From Chrysomallon squamiferum (Eukaryota > Mollusca > Gastropoda > Neomphalida > Peltospiridae): a DNA stretch of 64,000 nt. Shown here one piece after another: positions 1 through 12,415 of this stretch. The notes below the pieces were generated by a model, which was given only the letters and a program-made list of their open reading frames with translations, did not search any database and was not told the DNA's origin. Location: the NCBI GenBank assembly GCA_012295275.1, contig CM022665.1, forward strand, positions 14,663,976-14,727,975. The letters run 5' to 3'. How positions within the stretch are numbered: the first letter of the stretch is position 1; the number at the start of each line of letters is the position of its first letter. The translations under genes were made by a program, and so were the position numbers.

Positions 1-563
1 CGCAAATCCACAGTGTTTTATTATTTTCATTATCTACTTTAAAAATGCTTAAATTTTTTAAAAATGTATTTTAACTTGTATCTTGTTCAAACATAATAAT
101 TTAAATACCTCTTTTTCTTTCTTTTTTTTTCTTTTTTTAAATTATTTCAAAAATGATTAAAACAATGACTTCATTACATTTAAAAATATTTATAAATGCA
201 AAAACAACACTGCATTTATTTCATAAACATGTTTCAAGTTATTTACTGCAGAAAACTAACAACTTAAAAGTTTTATTTATTTTAATTTGACCCAAGTACC
301 ATGCCAATTTTGTTATAATTTATTAAATATTAAAAAAACAATTGATAAAGAACAAGATATATTTTTAATTACAACATTTTCTTTTTCAGTGGGCATGCTG
401 TCATCAGAGTGTGGGATCACTATCAATCATTAGGGCACAGTAATCACTTTCTCATTTTGTTTCTACAACTCTGCCATCACTGGCACAATCAGACAAACAG
501 TAATATCAGTTGCTCAGCCATTTTTATTATTCTTATTTTTTTTTAATATTCAGTTTTTTATCT

Positions 564-602
<39 letters not shown>

Positions 603-1552
603 TTTTCATTGCAACAATCAGACAACAGTAATAAGAGTTATTATTATTTTTTTATTTTTTTTAATGTATACTTGCCATATTTATTTATTTACACTACTAC
701 TTCATATGTTGGTAAATTCAACCTTTTAAACTATAACATTCACGTATCTCCATTCAGTTTTATTTATTTGTGTATATCTGCTTACAAAATATTAACAACA
801 ACAAGAACAACAAAACCCATGAAAGAAAACAATTTTGCAAATGATTTATTCAGCTTTTACTTGTTAACTTTCATTATCTGCATGTAATCTCAGAGAATAC
901 AGCACCAGTTATAAGTTTGTCAAGTTATTTTTTTTTCAACTTTCAACATAAGACATGATGTCACAATTGTACAGGAAGAAAAAAGGAATAGTGGCCGCAT
1001 ACATTATTTATGGTGGATATTATATTATTGTCAGCCATTGTTGTTTTTCAAATATTGCTCTCTGGAACAAATAACATAATAAGTAAGTAAAACAAAATGT
1101 TTTATACCTTTTTTTTTTTTTTTTTTTTTTTAATAATATTGATTATAATGTGGGCAAATTCTTGACTTTAATTTTTGTTTCAGCTCCATAGCAGAACTGA
1201 TAAGGAAGATGTATGATAATTAACTAGAAAAAAAAAAAAAAAAATAATAATAATAATAATAATAATAATAAAGCACTGTCTGGGAATCAAAACAGGCCAG
1301 AGCTTAAACCAGTGTATTAACTTCAACATTTTTTTTAAAAGATAAAATAATAATAATAATAATAGTAAATAAATAATCATACTAATAAAATAAAAATAAA
1401 AATACTAAACCAAGGCATGGATTGAAGAGGAGTGATTATGAGTACAAGGATATTAAAACTGTAAGCTCAAACCTTCTTTTAAAATCTGAAATGTACTTTT
1501 CTTGCCACCAAAAAAGACCACAACAACTTTTTTTTTTTTCTCTTTTTTTAGA
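1..1552. other. AT-rich non-coding DNA with simple repeats
   Basis: No exon with convincing splice sites was seen. It holds a (TTTA)n tract at about 563-604, a 23-base T run at about 1109-1131, an A run leading into (AAT)n at 1228-1271, and a second short (AAT)n near 1346-1363. Open frames here encode mainly Phe, Ile, Tyr and Leu because they run through T-rich DNA. Confidence 0.7.
1228..1271. repeat. A run grading into (AAT)n microsatellite
   Basis: About 17 A residues run directly into roughly nine AAT units. This arrangement recurs in the window (8080-8110, 9118-9147, 19055-19113) and suggests that the trinucleotide tracts grew from poly(A) tails or A-rich seeds. Confidence 0.85.
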
Positions 1553-1828
1553 GAGTATTACCAGAAAAATAGTGACTGTAAGTCTGAGATCTATAACTAT
1601 GAAGAAATTTTACTCCAAGGTATAATAAAAATATGAGAAAAATAAAATACTGAACTATGAGGTTCCTGAGTAATAAGAATTACAAGTCTGAGATTTATGT
1701 GCAAGTTCACTCTAATTTATAACTAAAAATATGAGAAAAATAAAATACTGAACAATGAGATTCCTACACTGAGTAACAGTGACTACAAGTTTCAGATCTA
1801 TGAAGCAATTTACTCCAAGTTATAACAG
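1553..1828. repeat. Degenerate tandem repeat, about 105-115 bp unit, 2.5 copies
   Basis: Units begin with GAGTA at 1553, 1668 and 1771. Shared blocks are an ACAAGTCTGAGATCTAT-like segment, ATATGAGAAAAATAAAATAC present nearly intact in copies 1 and 2, and a TTTACTCCAAG.TATAA segment in copies 1 and 3. Copies differ by substitutions and small indels. There is no coding frame through the array. Confidence 0.75.
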
Positions 1829-1912
1829 GTCACGAAGAACTAATCCATCTTCTCCCTTTTGTTTCTTAATGCTTGTACTGCTTGTGTTTGCAGTGATTAG
1901 AAAACCTTCTAC

Positions 1913-2005
1913 CTGCCACTGAAGTTTCCTTTGGTGGATATCAACAAGATGAATCCCAAGGAGCTATCGGGCAATTCCATCAGCCAAGCTTTCACACCAG
2001 TATCA
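1913..2005 (-). CDS. Weak candidate internal exon, faintly TGF-beta-propeptide-like
   Basis: This is a GC-richer island (about 45 %) in AT-rich DNA. On the minus strand a frame reads DTGVKAWLMELPDSSLGF and then ILLISTKGNFSG, ending at a good donor (GGCAG, then GTAGAA). In TGF-beta/BMP propeptides a conserved segment near the end carries a Val, a basic residue, Trp-Leu, then Pro-Glu/Asp-Ser and Leu-Gly-Phe, and this frame shows the same order. The match is short and the spacing before Trp is not perfect. The only available acceptor (GATGAG at 2011-2006) has a poor pyrimidine tract. A stop lies a few codons further upstream. The plus strand is open for about 50 codons here too and has a strong acceptor-like site ending at 1893, so strand and coding status are unsettled. 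It could equally be a non-coding conserved element. Confidence 0.15.
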
Positions 2006-2060
2006 CTCATCAGTGTAAATCATAACACAGCAAGGTTTGCCAGGAAAAGATGAGGAAAAA

Positions 2061-3690
2061 ATCTGCTTCAATTTTTTTCTTCTTTTTTTTCCTTTTTCTT
2101 CTTTTCTTTCTTTCTATCCATTTCCATTTGGTGGCAAATCAGTTAAGCTACTGTAGTAGGGCATGATTTTCATATGTAACACATTGATGGTGTTTCTTTT
2201 TAATATTATTATTACTATTTTAAAGATATGTAACAAATTTTATATAATAAAACAAATATTATGTCAGTGATTTTTGTGCAATGAAACATTTCATTTTTAT
2301 TATTATGTCAGTGAGTTTTATGTAAAGAAAGAGTTAATTTTTGGATAACTCTAAATCTCACTTTGACAAGATTTTTTTTAAACTGCTTCACTATTGTTAG
2401 TCTAACAGTTTTAATTTTTCTGTAAATTATTCAACATTTTACATTCTGTGTAAAAGAACAATTTATCTGCATACAACTCATACATTTTTTTTATTTTAAC
2501 ACTTAATATTATGTCATTCCAAATTTTTAAGTTTTTGTTTATTTTTGTTTATTGTTTTTGTCAACCAGAGCTTAACATATTCACTTAAATGTATAAAGTG
2601 TCAGTTCTAATTTGCTGTCTGAAAATCTACATTTGATTTAATATTTCACTTTAAAAGGAATAAGAATAAAAATAAATCAATAAAGTTATTTTACCAAAGA
2701 AATATTTATATATGTACAGATCTGCACAGAACAGAAATCTCAATCTAAACACAATAACATATATTAACAGCATGTGCATGGGGATCAGATGTCATTGCAA
2801 AGTTTTATGAATTGAAAGCATTTGCAAGAAAATGTGCAATAACTTATATATGACATGTATGAACTTTATTCCGCACTGCTTTCAATAGCCAACAAATTGA
2901 TTGTGTATGGAGCTTCCGTTTGAGTTAATAGATTAATAATTGAACTTAGCTTTTGGTAAATATGAGTGACACAAATGACTGTTGAACATTTATGCCATCT
3001 GAAGCAATCATGAAGAAAGAATGTTTGAATGACCAGCCCAGCCCAAGAAGAATTCTCAAAAAAAAGAATGTTGTATTGTAGCAACAACACAAATGTAAAC
3101 AAGTGTTTTATGTAAATAAATGTAAAGCTGACAAAAATGGAAATGTATATTTGTTTTATAATAGCTGTGCTATTTTTCTGGTGTTTAATTATCATTTATA
3201 ATTTAACACTAAGAAATTTACAGCGTTCCTGTTGAATCATTTACAAGTTATCTTTGTTATACTATTTCTAGAACAGACATTTTTAACAGAGAAACTTAGC
3301 TGACGTGAACACCTTTTAACTTGAAAGATCAATAAAGGATTGTGAAATGAAACAGTTAAACAATTGGGAAGACATTATAATTTTAACTTTTTTTTTTTTT
3401 CTTTGTCCATTTCATTTTTTTCTGAAGAATAGAATATTTATTAATATAAAATTTAAAATGATCTTTATTATTATTATAATTTTTTATTATTATAATGTTT
3501 TTTTTTTTTAAATTAAACATTGCTTTTAAGGAATAAAAATAAATACAAAATCAGCCTCCAGAGAACAGACTATGGATGTGGCACAAATCAAATAATAAAC
3601 AGCTATGAAAGCTTTTATGAATTTGGCTTTTAATGCAACCTTTGCTGTAGCAAAATGAAGTAAAACATAACATCTGAAAATCTCAAGAGT
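2061..3690. other. AT-rich non-coding DNA, nothing recognised
   Basis: The sequence is mostly A- and T-rich with runs of T (2072-2110, 3390-3402) and short TTATTA tracts. A 109-codon minus-strand frame at 2866-3195 has no splice or start context and no recognisable motif. A short direct repeat of ATTATGTCAGTGA occurs near 2260 and 2304. Confidence 0.65.
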
Positions 3691-4420
3691 TGGATAATTT
3701 TGTTACAGGTATTGCTAAAAATCAGAATTCTCTATTTAGTCAAGAGGACAGTCACAGTTTGAAGAATAATAAACTGAAACCTGTTTTACACAGCAGTGGT
3801 GAAAGAGATGAAATCATTTGAAAGTGTCAGTTGGATAATTTTATCATAGGTCCTATGAATGTCAAGATACCATCTTTTTCATCTGAAATGACTTCCAGTT
3901 GGAACAAAAAAAACAGAAAAACAAACTGAAAGCTGCTATACACAGACATGTGGAAAAAGGTGATAACATTTTGAGAATTTCAGAGAAAGATAATTTTATT
4001 ATAGTTACTGAAGGGTCAGAATATTATCTTTTGCCATAAAAAAACCCACAAAGATATTTTTAAAACAAACTAAAATCTCTTAAACATAGTAACAGTAAAA
4101 AAAAACAATGATTATAATTTTTAAAATAAATAAATAAATAACAACACTGCTAATGTCAGGGCTGTAACTGAAACAATGCAAAAGATTATACTATTTAAGA
4201 ATCTCAGCAAGGGATGATTTCAAGTACAGGTATCTTGAGATTTAAAACACTGTCTTTTAGTCAAGAGGACTGCCACAATTATGATAAGCTAGCTCAGCTT
4301 ACTCTTAGAAGTACAAGTGGAGAAATGAAAAATAAAACAACAATATGGAAAAAGATGATCACTGAGAATTCCCCAGAAACTGCTGAATGTCAGATTCTCA
4401 CCTTTCAAAGAGATGTATGA
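3690..4420. repeat. Degenerate tandem repeat, about 140-220 bp unit, four copies
   Basis: The anchor GGATAATTTT with a following TTACAGGTA-like block recurs at about 3692, 3833, 3989 and 4212. TTTAGTCAAGAGGAC, followed by a TCACAGTT/CCACAATT block, appears in copies 1 and 4. ACTGAAA with a CTGTTTTACACAG-like block appears in copies 1-3. Copy spacing grows from 141 to 156 to 223 bases through insertions, including A-rich DNA at 4090-4140. The 68-codon frame at 4214 is part of copy 4 and is probably not a gene. Confidence 0.7.
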
Positions 4421-4530
4421 AATACTTGTCAGAAATCAACATGATTTACAACTTCAATCATCAATACAATTTTCTAATCTCAGTGTTTTTTTATCTTAAG
4501 CTCTCACTTTTTTCTTTTCTTTATAATAAT

Positions 4531-4533
4531 AGC

Positions 4534-4566
<33 letters not shown>

Positions 4567-4609
4567 TGTTGTTGTTGGTAGCAATAACAATAATAATAAT
4601 AATAATAAT
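4531..4609. repeat. Compound microsatellite (AGT)n-(TTG)n-(AAT)n
   Basis: About eleven AGT units run into four TTG units. After a short spacer there are about seven AAT units. Open frames in this place give poly-Ser, poly-Tyr or poly-Ile and are artefacts. Confidence 0.9.
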
Positions 4610-7600
4610 GATCTGAGTTGCAACTGAAACTCGGAGCACTTTGCTCATACCAGTGGACACAATATTCATTATAAATACAGTTGTAATGAAAATGATATAT
4701 AAATTATTAATGAATGTTGTGTGCATTTAGGCATATACAGATGTCAGTATATATTTTTTATTTTTTTTATTTTAAAAAGAGTTTATATAAATTAAAGATA
4801 AGAACTGCATTGAAAATAAATCTTTATCTGCCCAATGATTTATTCATCAGGCTCCATGTTAAACAGCAACTATACTTTTAAAAATTAAAATGAACATACA
4901 TTTTAGACATGAGTATATTTTATTTTTTTGGTTTTTTAAATTGTTTTCTCTACCATATCCCAGTTGGTGTCTGCTAAGAAAACTTACATGTGGAAAACTC
5001 TCGGCAAACCTGTGTATTTTGATGCCAAACTATTTTGATAGGCAAGTCTTCTGGTACATTCCTTTCATTGTGAATGACAAGACATATGTACAGCAGTGTT
5101 TCACAATTTTGCTCTTGACAGTTGTTCTCTGCATTTTTTTCTTATTTCTGGCCCCAAAACAACAGCTGAGGCATTAGAAAAAATATGTATAAAAAAAAAA
5201 AAAAAAGGGAGAAAAACCCAAACAAACTAAAGCCTGGAGTGTTTGGAGAAGATTATTAAAAACAGTTTTATTTCTCTTGGGACTGATTAGCCATGTAGGT
5301 TTAAAGTTGTGCACTGGGATACTAAGGGTCATTTACTTTATTTTATTGTGTTCCTTTTCCTTGAAATGATAAATAGTTGGAAAGATGTGAGTACAGTTGG
5401 GTCATTAATATAAAACTACTTTATGATGAAGCTTTAGTTATTAATTATCTATGATACTAGGCCATGTGTGTTTATATATATACTGTGAACTTTGGATTTA
5501 CAATATTTTGAAACTGATACTTTATCAGCAAAAACAAATCAAAAGTTGTTAGCAAAGAAAATACTTATATACTTTTACTCATTTCTTTTTAGGGTCAGTG
5601 AGTGGGTGAGTGAGACAGGAGAGACAGACAGACAGATAGATAGAGAGAGCAAATGAGATAGAGAAAGAAAAGGCAGAATCACAGAAAAACAGTAAAAAAA
5701 ATAAAAATAAATAAAGATGAAAGTTGGGGGTCTAAGGAAAAACATACAGAGAAACAGAATGAAGGTTAACAAAGATAAAACAGATAAACGGAGATTTCTT
5801 CTTTCTTTTTTTTTTAGAAGAAATTTACTTTTCACAAGATATGATAGCCATGGATTTAAATATTCTCAGTTTAATGGCCCTGGAAACAGCTGATGTTTAA
5901 ACACAACTTTTAAATAAGTTAACCTTTAACTTAAAATGTGGTTACTTAGAATACTCTGCTGAACTTTAGAAGCTACATGCATTTTCTCACTTATGAAATA
6001 TTTCCCTGTGGAACATATTCATGCTCCTGGCATTTATAAATAACAACGGAACAGAAAAATGTATTGAACATGTATTGCATGCAGAGAAAATGTTTTCCAT
6101 TACCCAGAACTGTTCTTTTCTAATTCTAACTGGCACATTTGTATTTGTTCATTTCTCCTGGGACAAATACTTACAATTCTTTTCTAATTTTTCCCTTGTG
6201 AGACCAACACTGGATGCTCTTTACTAAATTTCTTTTTCACCCCAGAGACAAATAGGTGCTGAGGAACCAACGGTTGGTGTTAAGAATAACCAAGTGCCTT
6301 GGGATTTGACCATCAACCATCACTTTAGGCTAGCAATTACATAACACACAAGGGTCATTATAGAAAGAATGTGCATTCCTAAGGGAGCCTGTGAAACAGG
6401 AGAATGGAATAATTATCTATTTAGACTGGAGGCACATTTCCAAGATGCACATTTGTAACAAGCAGTAAATTGGTGCAAATGTAAAATTAAAATAATTATG
6501 GGTACTAATAATATCTGGCATAAATAATGTGCTGGCAATGAAACAGAAAACACTTAACTTTAATACTATTAAATAGTAATGTGGAGGAACAATGAATGGC
6601 AGGTCTGATACAGGAGACAGTGGCTTTTTTTGGTACAGCAGTTAAACTGTTGAACTTGGGTCTCTTAATCATATTTTCATATAATCTCACTAAAAGGCAA
6701 AAGTAGGAAATATATAGAGCCACTATAATTACATGTCTCTCCCTGTCACAGGCAGAATGTTCTGACAATTAGATGCTTTCTCTTTTATTTCTATCCATAT
6801 GAGCTGTATGCACATATCAGTTACACTTGTACACTGAACACTAAATCTTGCCTAATTAATATCAAAGTAACAATTCAAAAGTTGTAAAAAAAATAACATT
6901 TAACATTTTTTAGAAATAATTTTTAATAGTTTCAAGAATATTTCCCCCCCCCAACTGACATTAGATATGGAATATTGTTTTCTATTTTTGTTTCTGTTTC
7001 TTGTTTTCTTTTTCCCCCTAAGTATATCCTCTATTCAAGACAAATACTTTAGCTGAAATTTACTATATCTGTCTATCTGTTCTATTTTAATTAGATTTGA
7101 TTTCACTATAATGTATGAACACAAGAATGGGAAAAAAATGCCAGCTTATATGAAATTACTATGAATATATTATTACTGTAACATCTGGATAATAATGACA
7201 CACAAAAAATTATGTTTTGAATCTTCTATTAATCAGAATATATTGACATGAACCAGATTTCAGTGCTTTTTTATCTAACAAAGAATGTTAAAAGAAAAAG
7301 TATTAAAAAGATGATGATGAATAAACATAAACAAAGCAGATGAATACAAATAAGAAGTAAAATGCAACAAACTTTAAAAATAGAGTCATTTTTATAAATT
7401 AAAAAACAAATTTTTTTTTTTTTTAAATTAATTGGGAAACAAACAAAAAAAAACCCAAACAAGACAAAAGAAATTAAAAATGATAAAAACCATGGAAAGT
7501 TCAGAAACAAGAAATAAAAGTGTTAGTTTCTTGATAAAGGTTTTCAAACTGACACCACAAGCAACAGAAGAGCTCAAAATTGGAGTTGGCCGAACAACAA

Positions 7601-8810
7601 AAAGTGAAAGTTTATCGAGAACAATCAGGTATCATGGGAGACGGGCACAGGTATGAAAGTGTGAGGATGAAAGACAGGACAACCTGTGTCTGTCCATCTC
7701 CTACACGATGCTTCAAATGCAATTACTTTATCAGACAACTTTTGTTCTGAGACTCCTGCCAAGAATTCGACCCAAGTGGTAACACAAGAAATTCCTACCA
7801 GATGCAAGTTTGTTCTTTTTTTTTCTCCTTCTTCTTCTTCATCTCTAAACATTTTTTTTTATTTTTAAACTTAATATATCTTACCTCTGAGGTGGTCGTT
7901 ATTTTGGAAGGAGGAGATGGGAGAAAGGAACTCATCAAGATGGTGTGTATCTTGCACAACTGGTTCAGAGATAAAGACAAATAGTGATCGATTGTAATTG
8001 CTTGTTTTCACTGCAAGTCTAATTTGGTTAACTTGTTTATTTTTGTGTTCATGAGCACACCAATGTTAATAACTTGTAAAAAAAATAATAATAATAATAA
8101 TAAAAAAAAATATCCCAAAACATATATTTAAAAATAGTAACAGTTACAAAAAGAAAATAAGCCCACACATCTATTGTTGTTGTTGCTGTTGTTATTATTA
8201 TTAACATTAATATATATTTTATAAACCAAAACGTAAATAAATAAATAAATAAATAAAAACACTTAATGTTGTGTTTTTTTTAAAACTACGCAATTAATTA
8301 ATACAAATTAAAATTAAAACAGAATGTACTTTCAAGGTTGTTAGATGCTGCATGTAAAAGATCTGCTTTAACTTAATAAGAATAACCCATACTTTGAAAG
8401 CAGTGGCTTTCGTCTCATATCTCACAAAAAGCAAAGACTCATATATTTATTATTTTGGGGGAACGCAGAAGAAGAAGAAGAAAATGTATTTATTCAACAG
8501 TCCTATTTGCTGATAAAATACACACACTGCATAGAGTAAGCAGCTTAGAGCTTAAAGAAAACCATGTACATAGAAGTCGATGATGGTTTCTGCTATACAA
8601 GTTAACTTCACAAGTGCTTTATAACCTGTGTTTTAATCTCCACCTTGAACATTACTTCTCCCTCGAGGCAATCATTTATGATGTTCTAACATGATTATGA
8701 TCTATTATACGACAATATATGCCCCTCCAGAGTTAGAATGTCATCTCCATTAACAACAGATTTATTGCCACATAAAACAAGTTAAGTTCTTGTGGAGGCA
8801 TGCACTAAAT
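4610..8810. other. AT-rich non-coding DNA with minor repeats
   Basis: No supported exon. It contains a GACA/GATA/GAGA compound tract near 5612-5648, an A run at 5190-5205, a C run near 6943-6951, and (AAT)n near 8085-8103. The segment 7490-7850 is somewhat more complex, with a possible donor (CACAG, then GTATGA) after a 74-codon plus-strand frame ending at 7656. No matching acceptor was found. I would not call a gene. Confidence 0.6.
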
Positions 8811-9470
8811 GGTTTATTTGGCTTATAAGAAAATAATAATTAACTACAAATCACTGGTTATTAAATAAAAAAATTTATGATGAAAAGAGGGAAGAAAGAG
8901 AGATTTATCTGGCCAGTATGAAAATAATTAAGAATTACAAATCATTTGGTTTAATTCAACAAAATTAAATTTAAATAAAAATATATATATAAAATGTATT
9001 TGGCCTATGTGAAAATAATGAAGAAGTACAGATTATTGGTTCATTAATTAAAAGAATACATGAAATTAAATTTTTGAAACAATGAAATAGTGGTAACATA
9101 TTTGAGGTAAAAGGGAAAAAAAAAATAATAATAATAATAATAATAAAAAAAGTAATATCAATAAATTATATAAAAAAATAATTAAAAAAAATAAAATAAA
9201 AATACTGCTGATTTATTTGGCCAATATGAAGGTAATTAAAATCAACAAATATTGATTTATTGCAATTTAAAAAAAATGAAGAAAAGCTATTGGCAGTTCA
9301 TTTGGCTAATAAGAAAATAATTTCTACATTTTACATTTTAAAAATCCCAAACAAAAGTCATTCAATGATTTATTTAGCTAATATGATAATAATTAAATAA
9401 AAAATAAATAAATAATGCTTGTTTATTTGGCTAATAAGCAAATTATTAATTTCTCAAAACTATTGATTTA
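8811..9470. repeat. Degenerate tandem/interspersed array, about seven copies
   Basis: A block of about 50 bases resembling TTTATTTGGCTAATATGAAA, then ATAATTAA and ACAAATCATTGGTTTATT, recurs at about 8811, 8908, 8997, 9211, 9296, 9378 and 9421. Spacing is 45-215 bases, with A-rich and (AAT)n DNA inserted between copies. The copies keep the TTTGGC core and drift elsewhere, which suggests an old amplification later expanded by A-rich slippage. Confidence 0.75.
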
Positions 9471-9927
9471 AAAAAAAAAATAAAAAATTAAAAATAAGAA
9501 TGAAAGTTATAAGGATAATGAAATGACCAAATTTTGCTGTTAAATGAAAATCACATATGTTTCTTTTTATAATTATTTTGATATAAAAATTAAAACTTTG
9601 AACATCTTCTTACAGTAAAAATCAAATACCCAAGAGCTGTCAGTTTGGTAAAATGTAGCAAATACATTCACAAATTAATTTCAAGAATTAACTTACATTT
9701 ACTGAAGCAATGAATGTTTCTAAAGCAAAAATTTATTTCTAGTTGCATGACATATGCTAATTATGTCATAAATTTCTGTATCAATCTTTCTGAATTACAA
9801 TTCACAGGTTAATGTATTGAGATAATTTGATCTTATCCCATCAACATTCACTAGCCATGTCTTAATTTAAATTATTAGTAATATACATGTATATGCATTA
9901 TTAACTGACTTAAATTATTTTACTGAC

Positions 9928-10075
9928 AGTAAATGTTTCAAATTATTGTAGATATAAATAATGTTAGTAAATGTTTTAAATTCCGCAAATTTTCTTCGTA
10001 AATGTTTTAAATTACTATCAATATAAATACTACTAGGAAATGGTTTAAATTTTAATTAACATAAATTATTAGATT
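9928..10075. repeat. Degenerate minisatellite, about 38-45 bp unit
   Basis: Copies of a block like AGTAAATGTTTTAAATTATT followed by ATATAAAT start near 9928, 9966, 9999 and 10038. Related ATTATTAGTAATAT sequence lies just before at about 9870. There is no coding potential. Confidence 0.6.
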
Positions 10076-11668
10076 TAAATTTTCAGTTCGAAAGGTGTTA
10101 AATCAAGAATTGAATAATAATTTACAAAAAAAAGATAAAAGTGGTAGGCAAGTTCAGGTCTGGTATACCTTTCTCAAAATGTCAACCTACATATAATATA
10201 TTAATAACATATCAAATCATAGGTTTGTGCCCCTAAAAATATTCACATATCATAAACACACATCAACAGAAAAAAAAAAAAAAATAAATAATAATAAACC
10301 AAACATACAAGCATGTGCATGTGCACGTGCACACACTCACACACACACAAACAGTATCAATAACACATTTTGCTCTTTGATAATAACTACAGAAGTAAAT
10401 TTCACATATATTCATTAATGATGCTAGACACAAACTCATTACCAGTTTCTTTTTTCCCTGTGTTATAAATTTTCTTTCCAAGATATCAGTCACTGTCACC
10501 TTTGTAGTAAGATTTAATTTTGACATTAGTTTTATAACCCATTAATTATATGTAAAAAGCACAAAGTCTCATGTCATGATAATATGTTTCTGTCAAAAAA
10601 TATTTTTAATTTAAAATATTAAAAACTGGGTTCTATCAATATTGCTGTTTAGAAACTAAGGAAATGACAGAAAAGCATGGTTCAAGAAATGTTGGCTGTT
10701 TCTGTCAACTGATTCATAATTTAACGTATTAAAGATGAAATCTAATAAAAATTCATGGCTTACTCATACCAATAAAGTATTATACATCTTAAAATTAAAT
10801 TAAGAACTGATGTTGTGTTCATGATATAGCTCATTATGTTAATCAGTGGCTATAATGTTTAATTACTAAACTGAATTATACTTTTTGTTTCCACAGATTC
10901 TTAGGCATTCATCAAAACAGACAGTGATCAGCTAAATAACATGATACTTTGACAGTCTGTCTCATTATTAGATAATGTGTGTTTAATTATCAGGTAAACA
11001 CAACAAAGAAATGGATTTACTGTCATAAGAGGTTGTGAGGAATGTCAATTATTTTTATTTTTTTTTACTTTTAAAAATAAGATCAGATAAAGCAAATTAC
11101 AGCATGCTTCATTCACTTGTCATGAATTAGGCTGTATTAACTTTCTCTACATGGTGAACTATAATGAGATGTGTAGACTTACACCATGAATCACTGACAC
11201 AGTTGTTAAGTATTCAAAAATTCAGTGAAATAACTTTTCAGGAGTAAGAATTAATAATGAAATTAAAAAAGAAAAACTCAGTAGCTGCTGGTGTATGTGT
11301 ATTTGTGTGTATGTGTTTGTGTACATGTTAGTATGTATTTGTGTGTCTGTGTGTGTGTGTTTGTTTGTGTATGTGTGTGTTAATCCATATTTATTCAATA
11401 TAAACAAAAGGTAATATGAAGCCCCAGCACACAATTACACCTTTCCAACTTTATCTTATGCTTTACTTTTACATTAAAGTAGCATTCAGTCAGTCAGTGA
11501 ATCATTTTGAATAATCCTTTCATTCTTTTAACACCTAAGCATACATGTCTTGGGCAAACAGTCTAAATCAAACTATCTACTAGGCCATAATACTGTTAGT
11601 ATGTTAGAAGATTAGGGAAAAGTGACAGCATAGCAATTTTATACTCTGAAATTGGCTTTGGATAGAAC
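10076..11668. other. AT-rich non-coding DNA with (CA)n and (GT)n tracts
   Basis: There is an imperfect GTGCA/CACA tract at about 10312-10350 and an impure (GT)n tract at 11290-11382. Apart from these I see no structured feature. Reading frames are interrupted or repeat-derived. Confidence 0.6.
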
Positions 11669-11669
11669 T

Positions 11670-11740
11670 TACTGAGGTTTGATCCTGGTGGATACCAGTC
11701 ATCTAACCAGTGCCTTAACCACAGCACCACCAAGACTGGT
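11670..11740 (-). mobile_element. tRNA-derived SINE head (fragment)
   Basis: On the minus strand the order is an A-box-like GGTGCTGTGGTTAAGG (11731-11715), then CACTGG, then a B-box-like GGATCAAACC (11685-11676). This spacing and sequence match a tRNA-type RNA polymerase III promoter, as in tRNA-derived SINEs. No intact cloverleaf, tail or target-site duplication was recognised, so it is likely an old truncated copy related to those at 34970, 47028 and 51185. Confidence 0.5.
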
Positions 11741-12034
11741 ACCTTATAAATCCTCTTTACATATTAGCTGATTCAGCCAGCTGTTTTATGTATATGACAA
11801 AGTATCTGCCTCCTGGGATAGATCTGTCAGTCTTGAGGTCCACAGGTCAGGAAAATAATGTGTGTCAGTAGAGTTAGTGTGTGGCTTGGGAATGTGTCAG
11901 ATTAAACCCAGCACTATTGTTTAGTTTATGGTCACAGACATGTTACACTAAGGAATTTACTAATACATCTTTCACAATGTTTTGTCTGTCTGGATTCCAC
12001 AGGTTTTTCTTACAGTTTCTCATAATAAATGATT
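11741..12034. other. Non-coding DNA, possible second SINE remnant
   Basis: The segment 11800-11910 has a tRNA-like texture (TATCTGCCTCCTGGGATAGA near 11803 and AGATTAAACCC near 11900), but the boxes are not clear enough for a separate call. Confidence 0.3.

Positions 12035-12415
<381 letters not shown>

Noticed and set aside
510-887. 125-codon plus-strand frame
   Set aside because: Phe/Tyr/Leu-rich translation of (TTTA)n and T runs, without splice or start context.
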